64,000 bases of DNA from Palsa-504 sp050011155 (GTDB taxonomy: Bacteria > Actinomycetota > Actinomycetes > Streptosporangiales > Streptosporangiaceae): positions 14,137-78,136 of the forward strand of contig JBEKJP010000014.1 of NCBI GenBank assembly GCA_050011155.1, written 5' to 3'. Below the pieces are notes generated by a model. The model did not search any database. It saw nothing but the letters and a program-made list of their open reading frames with translations, and was not told the DNA's origin. Below are positions 9,669-18,409 of the stretch, in pieces. Position 1 is the first letter of the stretch. The number at the start of each line of letters is the position of its first letter. The position numbers were made by a program, and so were the translations under genes.

Positions 9669-10099
9669 ACGCGTTTGGCATCCCGGTCGAGGGCAAGGCC
9701 ATCCGCCAGCTCTGCGGCACCGTCCTGGTCATGGAGGCGGTCGTCATCGGGCTGGCCATCCCGGTCGCCATCGTGCTCGAGCACGCCAACCACGGCGTGG
9801 CCGGCGGGATCGGCGGCGGCCTCGCGGTCTGCGCCGTGCTGATCGGCGGCATGGTCGGCCGGCCGCGGATGGGCTGGGCGCTGCTGGCCGGCACGGTGCT
9901 CCAGTTCCTGGTCATCGCGTCCGGCGTGGTCGTATCCGCCATGTACACGCTCGGCGTGATCTTCGCCGCGCTCTGGTTCACCGGCCTCTGGCTGGCCCGC
10001 CGCCACGCCCCCCCGCCGCTGGCCCCTCCAGCCGGCGAAACGGAACCGGAAACTCACCCCGTCCCCACCCCAGGCGCCGCCGCCCCAGGCGACAGCTAA
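9665..10099 (+). CDS. DUF4233 small membrane protein
   Basis: A 144-residue protein with four predicted hydrophobic segments and a short hydrophilic Pro-rich C-terminus. It matches the small actinobacterial family (DUF4233) that typically sits directly after folC; its function is unknown. GTG 9665 overlaps the folC TGA in GTGA, so it is almost certainly translated from the folC transcript. In many actinobacteria ndk follows next, but no ndk is present here. The family name rests on my recognition of the sequence pattern and position. Confidence 0.85.
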   Translation: MNAFGIPVEGKAIRQLCGTVLVMEAVVIGLAIPVAIVLEHANHGVAGGIGGGLAVCAVLIGGMVGRPRMGWALLAGTVLQFLVIASGVVVSAMYTLGVIFAALWFTGLWLARRHAPPPLAPPAGETEPETHPVPTPGAAAPGDS

Positions 10100-10199
10100 C
10101 CCTCACCCCACTTCCCCTGCGCCGGGCCCGTGGCCCCGCCAGGACGCAATTGTTTCTGGAACCTTTTCATACGTGATCATGGTCATGTCAGCTACGCTT

Positions 10200-10231
10200 C
10201 GATAGCTATAAGTAGCCTATCGCTCGCTATC
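10200..10231 (+). promoter_or_regulatory. Overlapping inverted repeats before the membrane-protein gene
   Basis: CGATAG (10200-10205) pairs with CTATCG (10217-10222), and the overlapping GATAGC (10201-10206) pairs with GCTATC (10226-10231). TATAAG at 10207-10212 could be a -10. The cluster begins about 50 bases before GTG 10252 and may be an operator; this is inferred from symmetry only. Confidence 0.35.
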
Positions 10232-10251
10232 AGTAATCGGAGCGCCCTGAG

Positions 10252-11658
10252 GTGACCGCGGGAACTGGCCGGAGGCGAGCGGCCGCGGCACGCGAAGCGG
10301 CACTGACCCTGTGCGCGCTTGGCCTGGTCGCCACCGTGATCCCGCTCGTGGTGGTGCAGATCCCGGACGCCGTCGCCTGGGTCGTACCGCCCCGGGTGGC
10401 CGCCGCGGGCCCGGGCGCGGTGGCCAGCTTGCTGCGGGCCTCCGGCCTGGCGCTGCCCGCGATGGCGGTCGCGGGGTCGCTGGCCGCGCTGATGGTGCGG
10501 TGGCTCCGGGCTGGCCCGGTGCTGCTGGCGGGCCTGCTCGTGCTGGCCGCCGCCGACGCCCTCGGCGGCCTCGTGCGCACGGTCGTCCTGATCGGCGCGG
10601 ACCGGTCCCTGCACGGTGCGGGCGCTGGGATCGCGATGGCCGCGATGGTGGCGGTCGTCACGGAACGCCGGCCACGGCTCAACCCCAAATCCCAGGCACC
10701 GAACGAGGGTCGGCGCGCGCCCTCCGCCTGGTGGGCCGCCTTTACGGTGGCGGGCCTGGCCGCGGCGCCCGAGCTGATGCGCCACCGGGTCGGATCGGGG
10801 GACTGGGTCGTGGCCCTGCGGCCCTTCCCGTGGCTGACCGGCGTCGCGCTCACCCTCGGCGCGCTGTACGCGCTGCTGGCCGAAGGCACGGCCACCGCGA
10901 CGGCGAGGAACCTCTTCCCGGCGGCCGAACGGGCTCAGCTTGCCCTGCTCACCGCGCCCGTGGCGGGTATCTGCGCGATGGCCCTGGCCGTCACGTTCCC
11001 CGGCGGCCAGGCCGTTACCGCGGCCGCCGTCGCCGACGCGCTCGCGCTGGCCGGCGTGGCCGCCATCACCGCCCGGACGGCGAACGCCGCGCGCTTCGCC
11101 GTGGTCTGCGCCGTGACCGGCTTCACCGTGTCCCCGGCCGCGGGCGCGGTGACCGCGCTGACCCGTTCCACGGTCCACTCCGGCGTCGCCGTCCTGGTCG
11201 CGGCCCTGGGCGGGGCCGGGCTGGCCATGGCGACCAGGCAGCCGCAGGCCCGGGCCGTGACCGCGACCGGGCTGGCCGTGGCCGCGGCCGGCCTGGCCGG
11301 CCTGGAACTGGCCGGGTTGGCCGCCGCGTCCGGCCATCTGGTCGCGGTGCTGTGCGTGCCGGTGGCGGGCGGCCTGGCCGCGGCCCTGACCGCGGCGCTG
11401 CGCACCTCCGGCGTCACCGGCGCCCTGGCCGGCGTGGTCATCTTGCTGGCCGGCCTGGTAGCGGGCTACCTGGCCGCGGGCGCCGTCCAGCTGCACGCGA
11501 TCGCGGGGGCGGTGACGCCGCCCGCGGCCCGCGCCGCGCTGGCCGCCGCGGCCGGGTACTGGGCGCTGATCGCGGCCGTGGTCACCGGGGCCGTGGCCAT
11601 GGCGATGGCCTGCACGCCGGTCCGGGGCTGGCGGCATGGCATCCCGGATCATGGGTAA
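10252..11658 (+). CDS. Polytopic membrane protein, function unknown
   Basis: A 468-residue, very Ala/Val/Leu/Gly-rich protein with roughly a dozen hydrophobic spans separated by short loops; the longest loop is the basic hydrophilic stretch near residues 138-160 (ERRPRLNPKSQAPNEGRR). Size and topology resemble a major-facilitator-like permease, but I see no diagnostic transporter motif and do not name a substrate. GTG 10252 is the best start; the Shine-Dalgarno is weak (TGAGG touching the start). It occupies the place where ndk is often found, between folC-DUF4233 and mreB. Confidence 0.8.
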   Translation: MTAGTGRRRAAAAREAALTLCALGLVATVIPLVVVQIPDAVAWVVPPRVAAAGPGAVASLLRASGLALPAMAVAGSLAALMVRWLRAGPVLLAGLLVLAAADALGGLVRTVVLIGADRSLHGAGAGIAMAAMVAVVTERRPRLNPKSQAPNEGRRAPSAWWAAFTVAGLAAAPELMRHRVGSGDWVVALRPFPWLTGVALTLGALYALLAEGTATATARNLFPAAERAQLALLTAPVAGICAMALAVTFPGGQAVTAAAVADALALAGVAAITARTANAARFAVVCAVTGFTVSPAAGAVTALTRSTVHSGVAVLVAALGGAGLAMATRQPQARAVTATGLAVAAAGLAGLELAGLAAASGHLVAVLCVPVAGGLAAALTAALRTSGVTGALAGVVILLAGLVAGYLAAGAVQLHAIAGAVTPPAARAALAAAAGYWALIAAVVTGAVAMAMACTPVRGWRHGIPDHG

Positions 11659-11818
11659 GCTGACCTGAAGTAGCGAATCGCATCGTCGACCGCGGCGAGC
11701 TGTCTGTGCCCGGTGAAGGGGCGTCGTTGTCCCGGTAAGAACACCAAGGTCGCCCCCTCGAGGCGGCCTGATCGGTTAGGTTCAAGATCAAAGCCCCGCG
11801 GAAGGTTCCCGTTTCCCG

Positions 11819-12967
11819 ATGAGCAACGCGCTGACGTTCCTCGGCCGCGACATGGCGGTCGACCTCGGCACTGCGAACACGCTGGTCTACGTACGCGGAC
11901 GCGGCATCGTACTGAACGAGCCGTCGGTTGTGGCGCTCAATACCAACAACGGCCATATCGTCGCGGTGGGGGCCGAGGCTAAACGGATGATCGGCCGGAC
12001 CCCGGGCAACATCGTCGCGATCCGCCCGCTCAAGGACGGCGTGATCGCCGACTTCGACGTGACCGAGCGGATGCTGCGCTACTTCATCCAGAAGGTGCAC
12101 CGCCGCTCGCACATGGCCAAGCCGCGGCTCGTGGTGGCCGTGCCGAGCGGGATCACCGGCGTGGAGCAGAGCGCGGTCAAGGAGGCCGGCCACCAGGCCG
12201 GCGCGCGCCGGGTCTACATCATCGAGGAGCCGATGGCGGCGGCGATCGGCGCGGGGCTGCCGATCCACGAGCCGACCGGCAACATGGTGGTGGACATCGG
12301 CGGTGGCACCACCGAGGTGGCGGTCATCTCGCTGGGCGGCATCGTCACCTCGCAGTCCATCAGGATCGGCGGGGACGAGCTCGACCAGGCCATCATCACC
12401 TTCGCCAAGAAGGAATACTCGCTGATGCTCGGCGAGCGGACCGCCGAGGAGATCAAGATGGCGCTCGGCTCCGCGTACCCGTCCGAGGACGAGCCGCACG
12501 CCGAGATCCGCGGCCGGGACCTGGTCAGCGGCCTGCCCAAGACCGTGGTGATCTCCGCGGCCGAGGTGCGCAAGGCGATCGAGGAGCCCGTCAACCTGAT
12601 CGTCGACGCGGTCAAGAACACCCTGGACAAGTGCCCGCCCGAACTGGCCGGCGACGTCATGGACCGCGGGATCGCGCTGACCGGCGGCGGAGCGATGCTG
12701 CGGGGGCTAGAGTCACGAATCCGGGAGGACACCGGGATGCCCGTGCAGGTCGCGGACAATCCGCTCGACTCCGTGGTACTCGGCACCGGCAAGTGCGTCG
12801 AGGATTTCGAGACCCTGCGTCAGGTGCTGGTACCCGACACCAGACGTTTACCGCAAAACCCCGGTAATACCCGCCGTGCGGCCACGGCGGACGAGGAGCG
12901 GCTGTGCACGACAACCGGCGTACCCGCCTGGTCCTTGGTGTGCTCCTGGTCGTCGCGATCGCGCTGA
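11819..12967 (+). CDS. mreB: Rod-shape-determining actin-like protein MreB
   Basis: Bacterial actin homologue that forms membrane-associated filaments guiding peptidoglycan synthesis (in streptomycetes, spore-wall formation). Visible are the phosphate-binding motif MAVDLGTANTLVYVRG near the N-terminus, DIGGGTTEVAVIS at about 159-171, and ALTGGGAMLRGLE near residue 285. The product is 382 residues, 35-45 longer than typical MreB. The extra C-terminus after FETLRQVL is unrelated to MreB and is read through the start of mreC, giving a 64-bp overlap. Either the extension is real or a frameshift or sequencing error removed the original stop. A TAGGTT box lies at 11777-11782. Confidence 0.96.
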   Translation: MSNALTFLGRDMAVDLGTANTLVYVRGRGIVLNEPSVVALNTNNGHIVAVGAEAKRMIGRTPGNIVAIRPLKDGVIADFDVTERMLRYFIQKVHRRSHMAKPRLVVAVPSGITGVEQSAVKEAGHQAGARRVYIIEEPMAAAIGAGLPIHEPTGNMVVDIGGGTTEVAVISLGGIVTSQSIRIGGDELDQAIITFAKKEYSLMLGERTAEEIKMALGSAYPSEDEPHAEIRGRDLVSGLPKTVVISAAEVRKAIEEPVNLIVDAVKNTLDKCPPELAGDVMDRGIALTGGGAMLRGLESRIREDTGMPVQVADNPLDSVVLGTGKCVEDFETLRQVLVPDTRRLPQNPGNTRRAATADEERLCTTTGVPAWSLVCSWSSRSR

Positions 12968-13860
12968 TCACGCTGGACTTCAGGGACGGTGGCGCGTCGC
13001 CGACGCGGAGCTTCGGCGCGGATATCTTCGGCCCGGTCGAGCAGGTCACGCACGACGTGACCGACCCGGTCGCCAGCCTGTTCGACTCGGTCACCGGCGG
13101 GCCCTCGGCGCAGGGCACCATCTCCTCCCTGCAACGGCAGAACGCCCAGCTGCGGGCCGAGCTCAGCGCGGCCCAGCTGACCGAGACGGCGAAGAAGCAG
13201 CTGGCCCAGCTGCTCCAGATGGACGCCGGCGCCTACCGGATCGTGGCCGCCGACGTGATCGCGGCCAGCGGCGGCTTCTCCGACACGGTCACGCTCGACG
13301 CGGGCAGCGAAGACGGCATCAAGGCCGACGAGACCGTGCTCAACGGCTCGGGCCTCGTCGGCACGGTCACCCAGGTGAGCGCGAGCACCTCGACCGTCCT
13401 GCTCGCCAGCGACGCGTCCTCGCTGGTGGGCGTGCAGCTGACGGGCAACGGCGAGATCGGCGAGGTAGCCGGCACGGGCAAGGCCATGTCCGGGTCCGCC
13501 ATGTTGCGGCTGACCCTGTTCGACGCCAACGCGGTGCTGCACCCGGGGCAGCAGCTCGTCACTTACGCCTCCATCAACGACCAGCCCCAGGTACCCGGCG
13601 TCCCGGTCGGCACGATCGTGTCGGTGAGCGGCAACGCCGGAGCGCTCACCCAGACCGCGCTGGTCCGGCCCGCCGTCAACTTCACCTCCCTGGGCGTCGT
13701 GGGCGTGGTCGTGCAGGCGCCGCGGCACAACCCGCGGGTCTCGATCCTGCCGCGTCCCGCCCCCACGGTCACGGTCACCGCCAACCCAAGTTCTCCGAGC
13801 TCACCAGGCTCGGTCACCTCGAGCAGCCCCCCGCCCGCGCCCGGTACGGGCGGGGGCTGA
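12904..13860 (+). CDS. mreC: Rod-shape-determining protein MreC
   Basis: Bitopic membrane protein linking MreB with MreD, RodA and PBP2. The 318-residue product has an N-terminal transmembrane helix (about 8-24), a coiled coil rich in Gln, Leu and Ala (about 70-105), the paired beta-barrel domain of the MreC family, and a Pro/Ser-rich C-terminal tail. GTG 12904 is preceded by GAGGAG (12893-12898) five bases upstream, and the membrane helix begins immediately after it, so the start is firm even though it lies 64 bases inside the open mreB frame. Confidence 0.96.
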   Translation: MHDNRRTRLVLGVLLVVAIALITLDFRDGGASPTRSFGADIFGPVEQVTHDVTDPVASLFDSVTGGPSAQGTISSLQRQNAQLRAELSAAQLTETAKKQLAQLLQMDAGAYRIVAADVIAASGGFSDTVTLDAGSEDGIKADETVLNGSGLVGTVTQVSASTSTVLLASDASSLVGVQLTGNGEIGEVAGTGKAMSGSAMLRLTLFDANAVLHPGQQLVTYASINDQPQVPGVPVGTIVSVSGNAGALTQTALVRPAVNFTSLGVVGVVVQAPRHNPRVSILPRPAPTVTVTANPSSPSSPGSVTSSSPPPAPGTGGG

Positions 13861-13861
13861 G

Positions 13862-15085
13862 GTGCGCGCGCTCGTCTCGCTCGTGCTGACCGCGGTCACG
13901 GTCGTGGTCCAGCTGACCATCGTGGACCGGATCGCGTTCCCCGGCGGCGGCGGTCCCGACCTGGTCCTGCTGCTGGTGGCGGCGCTGGCGCTGGCCGGCG
14001 GCCCGATGGCCGGGGTGCTGACCGGGTTCTCCGCCGGCCTGGCGCTCGACGTCGCCCCGCCGGGCAGTCACTTCACCGGCGAGGACGCGCTGGTGTTCTG
14101 CCTGATCGGCTACGCCTGCGGGCTGCTGGCGGACGACTTCTCCGGCGACGCCGAGCAGGGCCGCAGCGCCCTGTTCGAGATCGTGGTGACGGCCGCCGGC
14201 GCGGTCTGCGGCGAGGCGCTGGTGGCCCTGCTCGGCGTCATGCTCAGCGACCCGCGGGTCAGCTGGCCGGCGATCACCAACGTGCTCCCGGCCGCCGTGG
14301 CCTACGACGTCTTGCTGTGCCCGTTCGCGCTGTACGCCGCGGCGGCATCGCTGCGCCTGGCGGGCGTGCGCCGCGAGGGCCACCGGCCCGGCTGGTCGGC
14401 CGGCCAGGCGCGGTCCCAGCGGCCGGCCACCAGCCCGGCCGCGCGGCGTGAACCCCAGCTCAAGCTGGGCCGTCCGGCCGCGCGGGCGGGCGCGGCCTTC
14501 GCCTCGGGCGGGCTGGCGGCGGGCTCGGCCCGGGTGAAGTTGGGCGGGGGGCGGGTTAAGTGGAGCGGGGGGCGGGTTAAGTGGAGCGGACGGCGCCGGG
14601 AGGGGGTGCTCGGCGGCTCCATGCTCGGTGTTTCCGGCCGTGGGAGCGCCGGCCGGGGCGGCTCGGCCATGGGCCGGTCCCTGCTCGGCGGCTCGGTCTT
14701 CAGCCATTCCGCGTCCGCGCTGGACGGCGGCTCGATCTTCGGCCGGTCCGCCCCGCTCGGCCGGTCCTCACCGCTGCGGCACCGGGGTAACCTGATGCGC
14801 TCGGCGGGCCGCGGGCCGGCCGGGCGCACCCCCCGGTTCTCCCGCGGCAGGCCGAAGTCGCCCGGCCGGAACTGGCTCCGCGGCGCCTCCGCCCGCGGCG
14901 CCGGCCGATCGAGCCTCGGCGGCTCCGGACTGCGCCGCGCCAAGCTGGGCGGCAAGGGCCTGAGCCGCGGGGGACTGGGCGGGCGCTCGATGGGCCGCAA
15001 GGCCTTCGGCCGGAGCCGGATCGGCCAGCCGCGCGTGCCGAAGCTTTACGCCAGGCGCCGATGGGGGAAGAGGGGCTACCTGTGA
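13862..15085 (+). CDS. mreD: MreD-type protein with a long basic C-terminal extension
   Basis: The N-terminal ~165 residues have the multi-span MreD pattern (RALVSLVLTAVTVVVQLTIVD and GPDLVLLLVAALALAGG onward). The last ~240 residues are not part of usual MreD, which is about 160-220 aa: they are hydrophilic, rich in Gly, Ser, Arg and Lys, with repeats such as GGRVKWS and GGSMLG/GRSLLGGS. GTG 13862 lies one base after the mreC stop. The C-terminus overlaps the PBP2 start by GTGA. The tail keeps the frame over 700 bases without a stop, so it is probably translated. It may bind wall polymer, nucleic acid or anionic lipid; that is inference. Confidence 0.88.
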   Translation: MRALVSLVLTAVTVVVQLTIVDRIAFPGGGGPDLVLLLVAALALAGGPMAGVLTGFSAGLALDVAPPGSHFTGEDALVFCLIGYACGLLADDFSGDAEQGRSALFEIVVTAAGAVCGEALVALLGVMLSDPRVSWPAITNVLPAAVAYDVLLCPFALYAAAASLRLAGVRREGHRPGWSAGQARSQRPATSPAARREPQLKLGRPAARAGAAFASGGLAAGSARVKLGGGRVKWSGGRVKWSGRRREGVLGGSMLGVSGRGSAGRGGSAMGRSLLGGSVFSHSASALDGGSIFGRSAPLGRSSPLRHRGNLMRSAGRGPAGRTPRFSRGRPKSPGRNWLRGASARGAGRSSLGGSGLRRAKLGGKGLSRGGLGGRSMGRKAFGRSRIGQPRVPKLYARRRWGKRGYL

Positions 15086-17178
15086 ACATCGCGTCGCGGC
15101 GCCGGCTGCTGGTGCTCTACGTGCTCGCGGCCGCCATGCTGGTGTCGCTGGGCGGCAGGCTCTACTACCTGCAGGTGATGAACACCACCGCCTTCACCAA
15201 GCTCGCTGACGCCAACCAGACCAGAAACGTGATCGTGCCCGCGGTCCGCGGCCAGATCCTGGACGACGTGGGCAACCGCCTGGTCACCAACTCCACCGCG
15301 CTGGTCGTCTCGGTGGACATGATGACCCTGTCCCAGCAGCCCGGCGGGGCCACGCCGGTGCTGCACCGGCTGGCCCCCCTGCTCGGCCTGCCCTACCAGC
15401 TGCTGTCCGAGAAGACCCGGCTGTGCACCAAGGGCGTCCCGCAGCCGTGCTGGGCCGGCTCGCCCTACCAGCCCATCCCGGTGGCGCAGGACGTCTCCCC
15501 CCGGGTGGCGCTGCAGGTGATGGAGCAGCAGGACAAGTTCCCCGGGGTGACCGCGCAGGTCCAGCCGGTGATCCAGTATCCGGAGCCGTACGGGGCCAAC
15601 CCGGCCCAGGTGCTCGGCTACCTGCAGCCCATCACCCCGGCGGAGATCAAGAGCCGGCACCTGCCGGTGACCGGCTTCTCCGGCGTGGACCTGGTGGGCC
15701 AGGCCGGCCTGGAGGCCGAGTACGACAGCCAGCTCCGCGGCCAGGCGGGCACGCAGGTGGTGTCGGTCAACGCCGCCGGCGACGTCACCGGCAGCGGGAG
15801 CCAGACCTCGCCGGTCAACGGCGACGACCTCGTGACCAGCCTCAACTCGCAGGTCCAGGCGGTGGCGCAGAACGCGCTGAACGCCGCCATCGAGCGGTCG
15901 CGGGCGGCGGGCAACGACGCCAACCAGGGCGCGGCGGTCGTGATGACCACCACCGGCCGGGTGGTGGCCATGGCCAGCTACCCGGACTACGACCCCAGCG
16001 TGTGGACCGGCGGCATCACCCAGCAGCAGTTCGACCAGCTGTTCGGCAAGTCCGGCGGGCAGCCGATCATCAACTGGACCACCCAGGGCCAGTATGCCCC
16101 CGGTTCTACCTTCAAGGTCACCTCCACGGCCGCCGCGGTGGCCGACGGCTACCCGCTGGACGGCCTGTACGGCTGCCCGGGCTCGGTCACCATCGCCGGG
16201 CACACGTTCGGCAACGACGGCGAGCCGAGCCTTGGTGACATGTCATTCTCCGAGGCCCTCATCCAGTCCTGCGACACCGTGTACTACGACCTCGGCTACG
16301 ACATGTACCTCAAGGACAACCCGGAGGCCAACAACCACGCGTCGCCGAACGCCCCGGTGCAGAAGATGCAGGCGATGGAGCTGGCCTGGGGCTTCGGCAA
16401 GGACACCGGGGTGGACCTTCCGGCCGAGTCGACCGGGACCATCCCGACCAGGCAGTGGCTGTACTACCTGTGGAAGGACAACGCCTACACCGGCCAGGAC
16501 TGGTGCCGGAACGGCAAGGAGTACGGCAGCTACGTGCAGCAGATCGAATGGCAGGACTGCCGGAGCGGGTGGCAGTGGGAACCGGGCCAGGCCGCCATCG
16601 CCGCCATCGGCCAGGGGTACGTGACCGCGACCCCGCTCCAGCTGACCAACGCCTACGTCGCGCTGGCCAACGGCGGCACCCTCTACAGCCCGCGGATCGG
16701 CGAGGCGCTGGTCTCGCCGACCACCGGCCGGGTGGCCGAGCAGATCAACCCGCCGGTGATCAGGCACCTGCCGGTCTCCGGCGAGACCCTGTCCTACATG
16801 CGGAGCGCGCTGGCCGGCGTGGTGACCCAGGGCACCGCGGCCGGCGCCTTCAGCGGCTTCCCGCTGAACCAGGTCTGCGTGGCCGGCAAGACGGGTACCG
16901 CCCAGCTGTTCGGCAAGAACGCCACCTCGGTGTTCGCCTCGTTCGCGCCCTGCCAGCACCCGAAGTACGTGGTCGTGGTCATGCTCCCGGACTCCGGCTA
17001 CGGCGCCGACGCGGCGGCGCCCGCGGTGCGGCAGATCTGGGACGGCATCTACGGCCTCGAGGGCCACAAGGCGGCGCTGCCCGGCGGCCGGGCCCCGACC
17101 TCGCTGCCGAAGATCACCGCCACCGGGGCGATCACCGCGCCGTCCGGCTATACCCGCCTCACCGACGGGGGCAAGTAA
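15082..17178 (+). CDS. mrdA: Penicillin-binding protein 2 (class B transpeptidase)
   Basis: Membrane-anchored D,D-transpeptidase that cross-links lateral-wall or spore-wall peptidoglycan with the RodA glycosyltransferase. From GTG 15082 (698 aa) there is an N-terminal anchor (about 8-25), a dimerisation domain with ADANQTRN...RGQILD, and the transpeptidase domain with Ser342-Thr-Phe-Lys345, Ser396-Cys-Asp398 (the SxD variant seen in PBP2) and Lys603-Thr-Gly605. GTG 15082 overlaps the mreD TGA and follows a GAAGAGGGG tract; an in-frame ATG 15061 would add seven residues. The stop overlaps rodA by one base (TAATG). Confidence 0.95.
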   Translation: MNIASRRRLLVLYVLAAAMLVSLGGRLYYLQVMNTTAFTKLADANQTRNVIVPAVRGQILDDVGNRLVTNSTALVVSVDMMTLSQQPGGATPVLHRLAPLLGLPYQLLSEKTRLCTKGVPQPCWAGSPYQPIPVAQDVSPRVALQVMEQQDKFPGVTAQVQPVIQYPEPYGANPAQVLGYLQPITPAEIKSRHLPVTGFSGVDLVGQAGLEAEYDSQLRGQAGTQVVSVNAAGDVTGSGSQTSPVNGDDLVTSLNSQVQAVAQNALNAAIERSRAAGNDANQGAAVVMTTTGRVVAMASYPDYDPSVWTGGITQQQFDQLFGKSGGQPIINWTTQGQYAPGSTFKVTSTAAAVADGYPLDGLYGCPGSVTIAGHTFGNDGEPSLGDMSFSEALIQSCDTVYYDLGYDMYLKDNPEANNHASPNAPVQKMQAMELAWGFGKDTGVDLPAESTGTIPTRQWLYYLWKDNAYTGQDWCRNGKEYGSYVQQIEWQDCRSGWQWEPGQAAIAAIGQGYVTATPLQLTNAYVALANGGTLYSPRIGEALVSPTTGRVAEQINPPVIRHLPVSGETLSYMRSALAGVVTQGTAAGAFSGFPLNQVCVAGKTGTAQLFGKNATSVFASFAPCQHPKYVVVVMLPDSGYGADAAAPAVRQIWDGIYGLEGHKAALPGGRAPTSLPKITATGAITAPSGYTRLTDGGK

Positions 17179-18407
17179 TGCTGGGCCGGTCGACGAGCTA
17201 CTCCCCGCGTGGCCTGACCACGCCGCGGCCGGGCGTGCTCACCTCCCGCCGCCCGCGGTCCCTGCTGGCCCGCGCGTTCGCCCGGAACTCCCCCCTGCGG
17301 CACATGGACTGGCTGCTGATCGCGGTCGTGCTCGGGCTGAGCGCGATCGGCACCCTGCTGGTCTGGTCGGCTACCCAGCCCAGCCTGCTCGCGGCGGGCC
17401 AGGACCCGCGCACCTACCTGAAGAAGCAGCTGCTCAACGTGTTCATCGGGCTGATCCTGATGGTCGGCGTCAGCCTGATCGACACCCGGCAGCTGCGCAG
17501 CTGGGCGCCAGCCTTCTACGGCGCGACCGTGCTCGGCCTGGTGGCCGTGCTCACCCCGCTCGGCTCATCGGTCAACGGCGCGAAAGCCTGGTTCTCGCTG
17601 CCGGGCGGCTTCCAGGTCGAGCCCAACGAGTTCGCCAAGATCGCGCTCATCATGATGATGGCGATGGTCTTCAGCCCGGCCCGCCCGACCTCCTCCGATG
17701 TCCCGCGGATCCGCTCGCTCGGCCTGGGACTCGCCGTCGCCGCCCCGCTGATCGGCCTGGTCGTGATCGAGCCAGCCCTGGGCGTGGCCCTGGTCCTGGT
17801 GGCCGCGACCGCCACCCTGGTGCTGCTCTCCGGGCTGCGCCTGCGCGTCATCAGCGCGCTGGCCGCGATCGTGGCGGTGCTCATCGCCGTGGCCGGCGGC
17901 CTCCACCTGCTGAAGTCCTACCAGCTCACCCGGTTCACCTCGTTCCTGCACCCGGCCAACGACCTGGCCGGGGCCGGCTACAACGCGGCCCAGGCCAAGA
18001 TCGCGGTCGGCTCCGGCGGCATGTTCGGCCAGGGCCTGTTCCACGGCCAGCTCGTGGCGGGCAACTTCGTCCCGTCCCAGCAGACCGACTTCATCTTCAC
18101 CGTGGCAGGCGAGGAACTCGGCTTCGTCGGCACGATCGTCATCGTGTTCCTGCTCGGCGTGGTCATCGTCCGGGCGCTGCGCATCGCCACCCGGGCCGAC
18201 GACCTGTTCGGCCTGCTGGTCGCGTCGGGCATCGCGATCTGGTTCACGTTCCAGTCGTTCGTGAACATCGGCATGACGATCGGCATCATGCCGATCACCG
18301 GCCTCCCGCTGCCGTTCGTCTCCTACGGCGGCTCCGCCGTCTTCGCCGACATGATCGCGATCGGCCTGCTCCAGTCCATCCACCGCCGCCACACGGTATT
18401 CGAGTAA
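17178..18407 (+). CDS. rodA: RodA/FtsW/SpoVE-family peptidoglycan glycosyltransferase
   Basis: SEDS-family membrane enzyme that polymerises lipid II into glycan strands, partnered with the PBP2 just upstream. The 409-residue product has a basic N-terminus, about ten membrane spans and the conserved SEDS loops: NGAKAWFSLPGGFQVEPNEFAKIALI, LKSYQLTRFTSFLHP, and a C-terminal FVNIGMTIGIMPITGLPLPFVSYGGSA. The ATG shares its A with the PBP2 stop (TAATG), so translation is coupled. Location next to mreBCD argues for RodA rather than FtsW. Confidence 0.95.
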   Translation: MLGRSTSYSPRGLTTPRPGVLTSRRPRSLLARAFARNSPLRHMDWLLIAVVLGLSAIGTLLVWSATQPSLLAAGQDPRTYLKKQLLNVFIGLILMVGVSLIDTRQLRSWAPAFYGATVLGLVAVLTPLGSSVNGAKAWFSLPGGFQVEPNEFAKIALIMMMAMVFSPARPTSSDVPRIRSLGLGLAVAAPLIGLVVIEPALGVALVLVAATATLVLLSGLRLRVISALAAIVAVLIAVAGGLHLLKSYQLTRFTSFLHPANDLAGAGYNAAQAKIAVGSGGMFGQGLFHGQLVAGNFVPSQQTDFIFTVAGEELGFVGTIVIVFLLGVVIVRALRIATRADDLFGLLVASGIAIWFTFQSFVNIGMTIGIMPITGLPLPFVSYGGSAVFADMIAIGLLQSIHRRHTVFE

Positions 18408-18409
18408 CG

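Noticed and set aside
11713..11982. 89-residue frame across the mreB start
   Set aside because: Arg-rich shadow of mreB in another frame.
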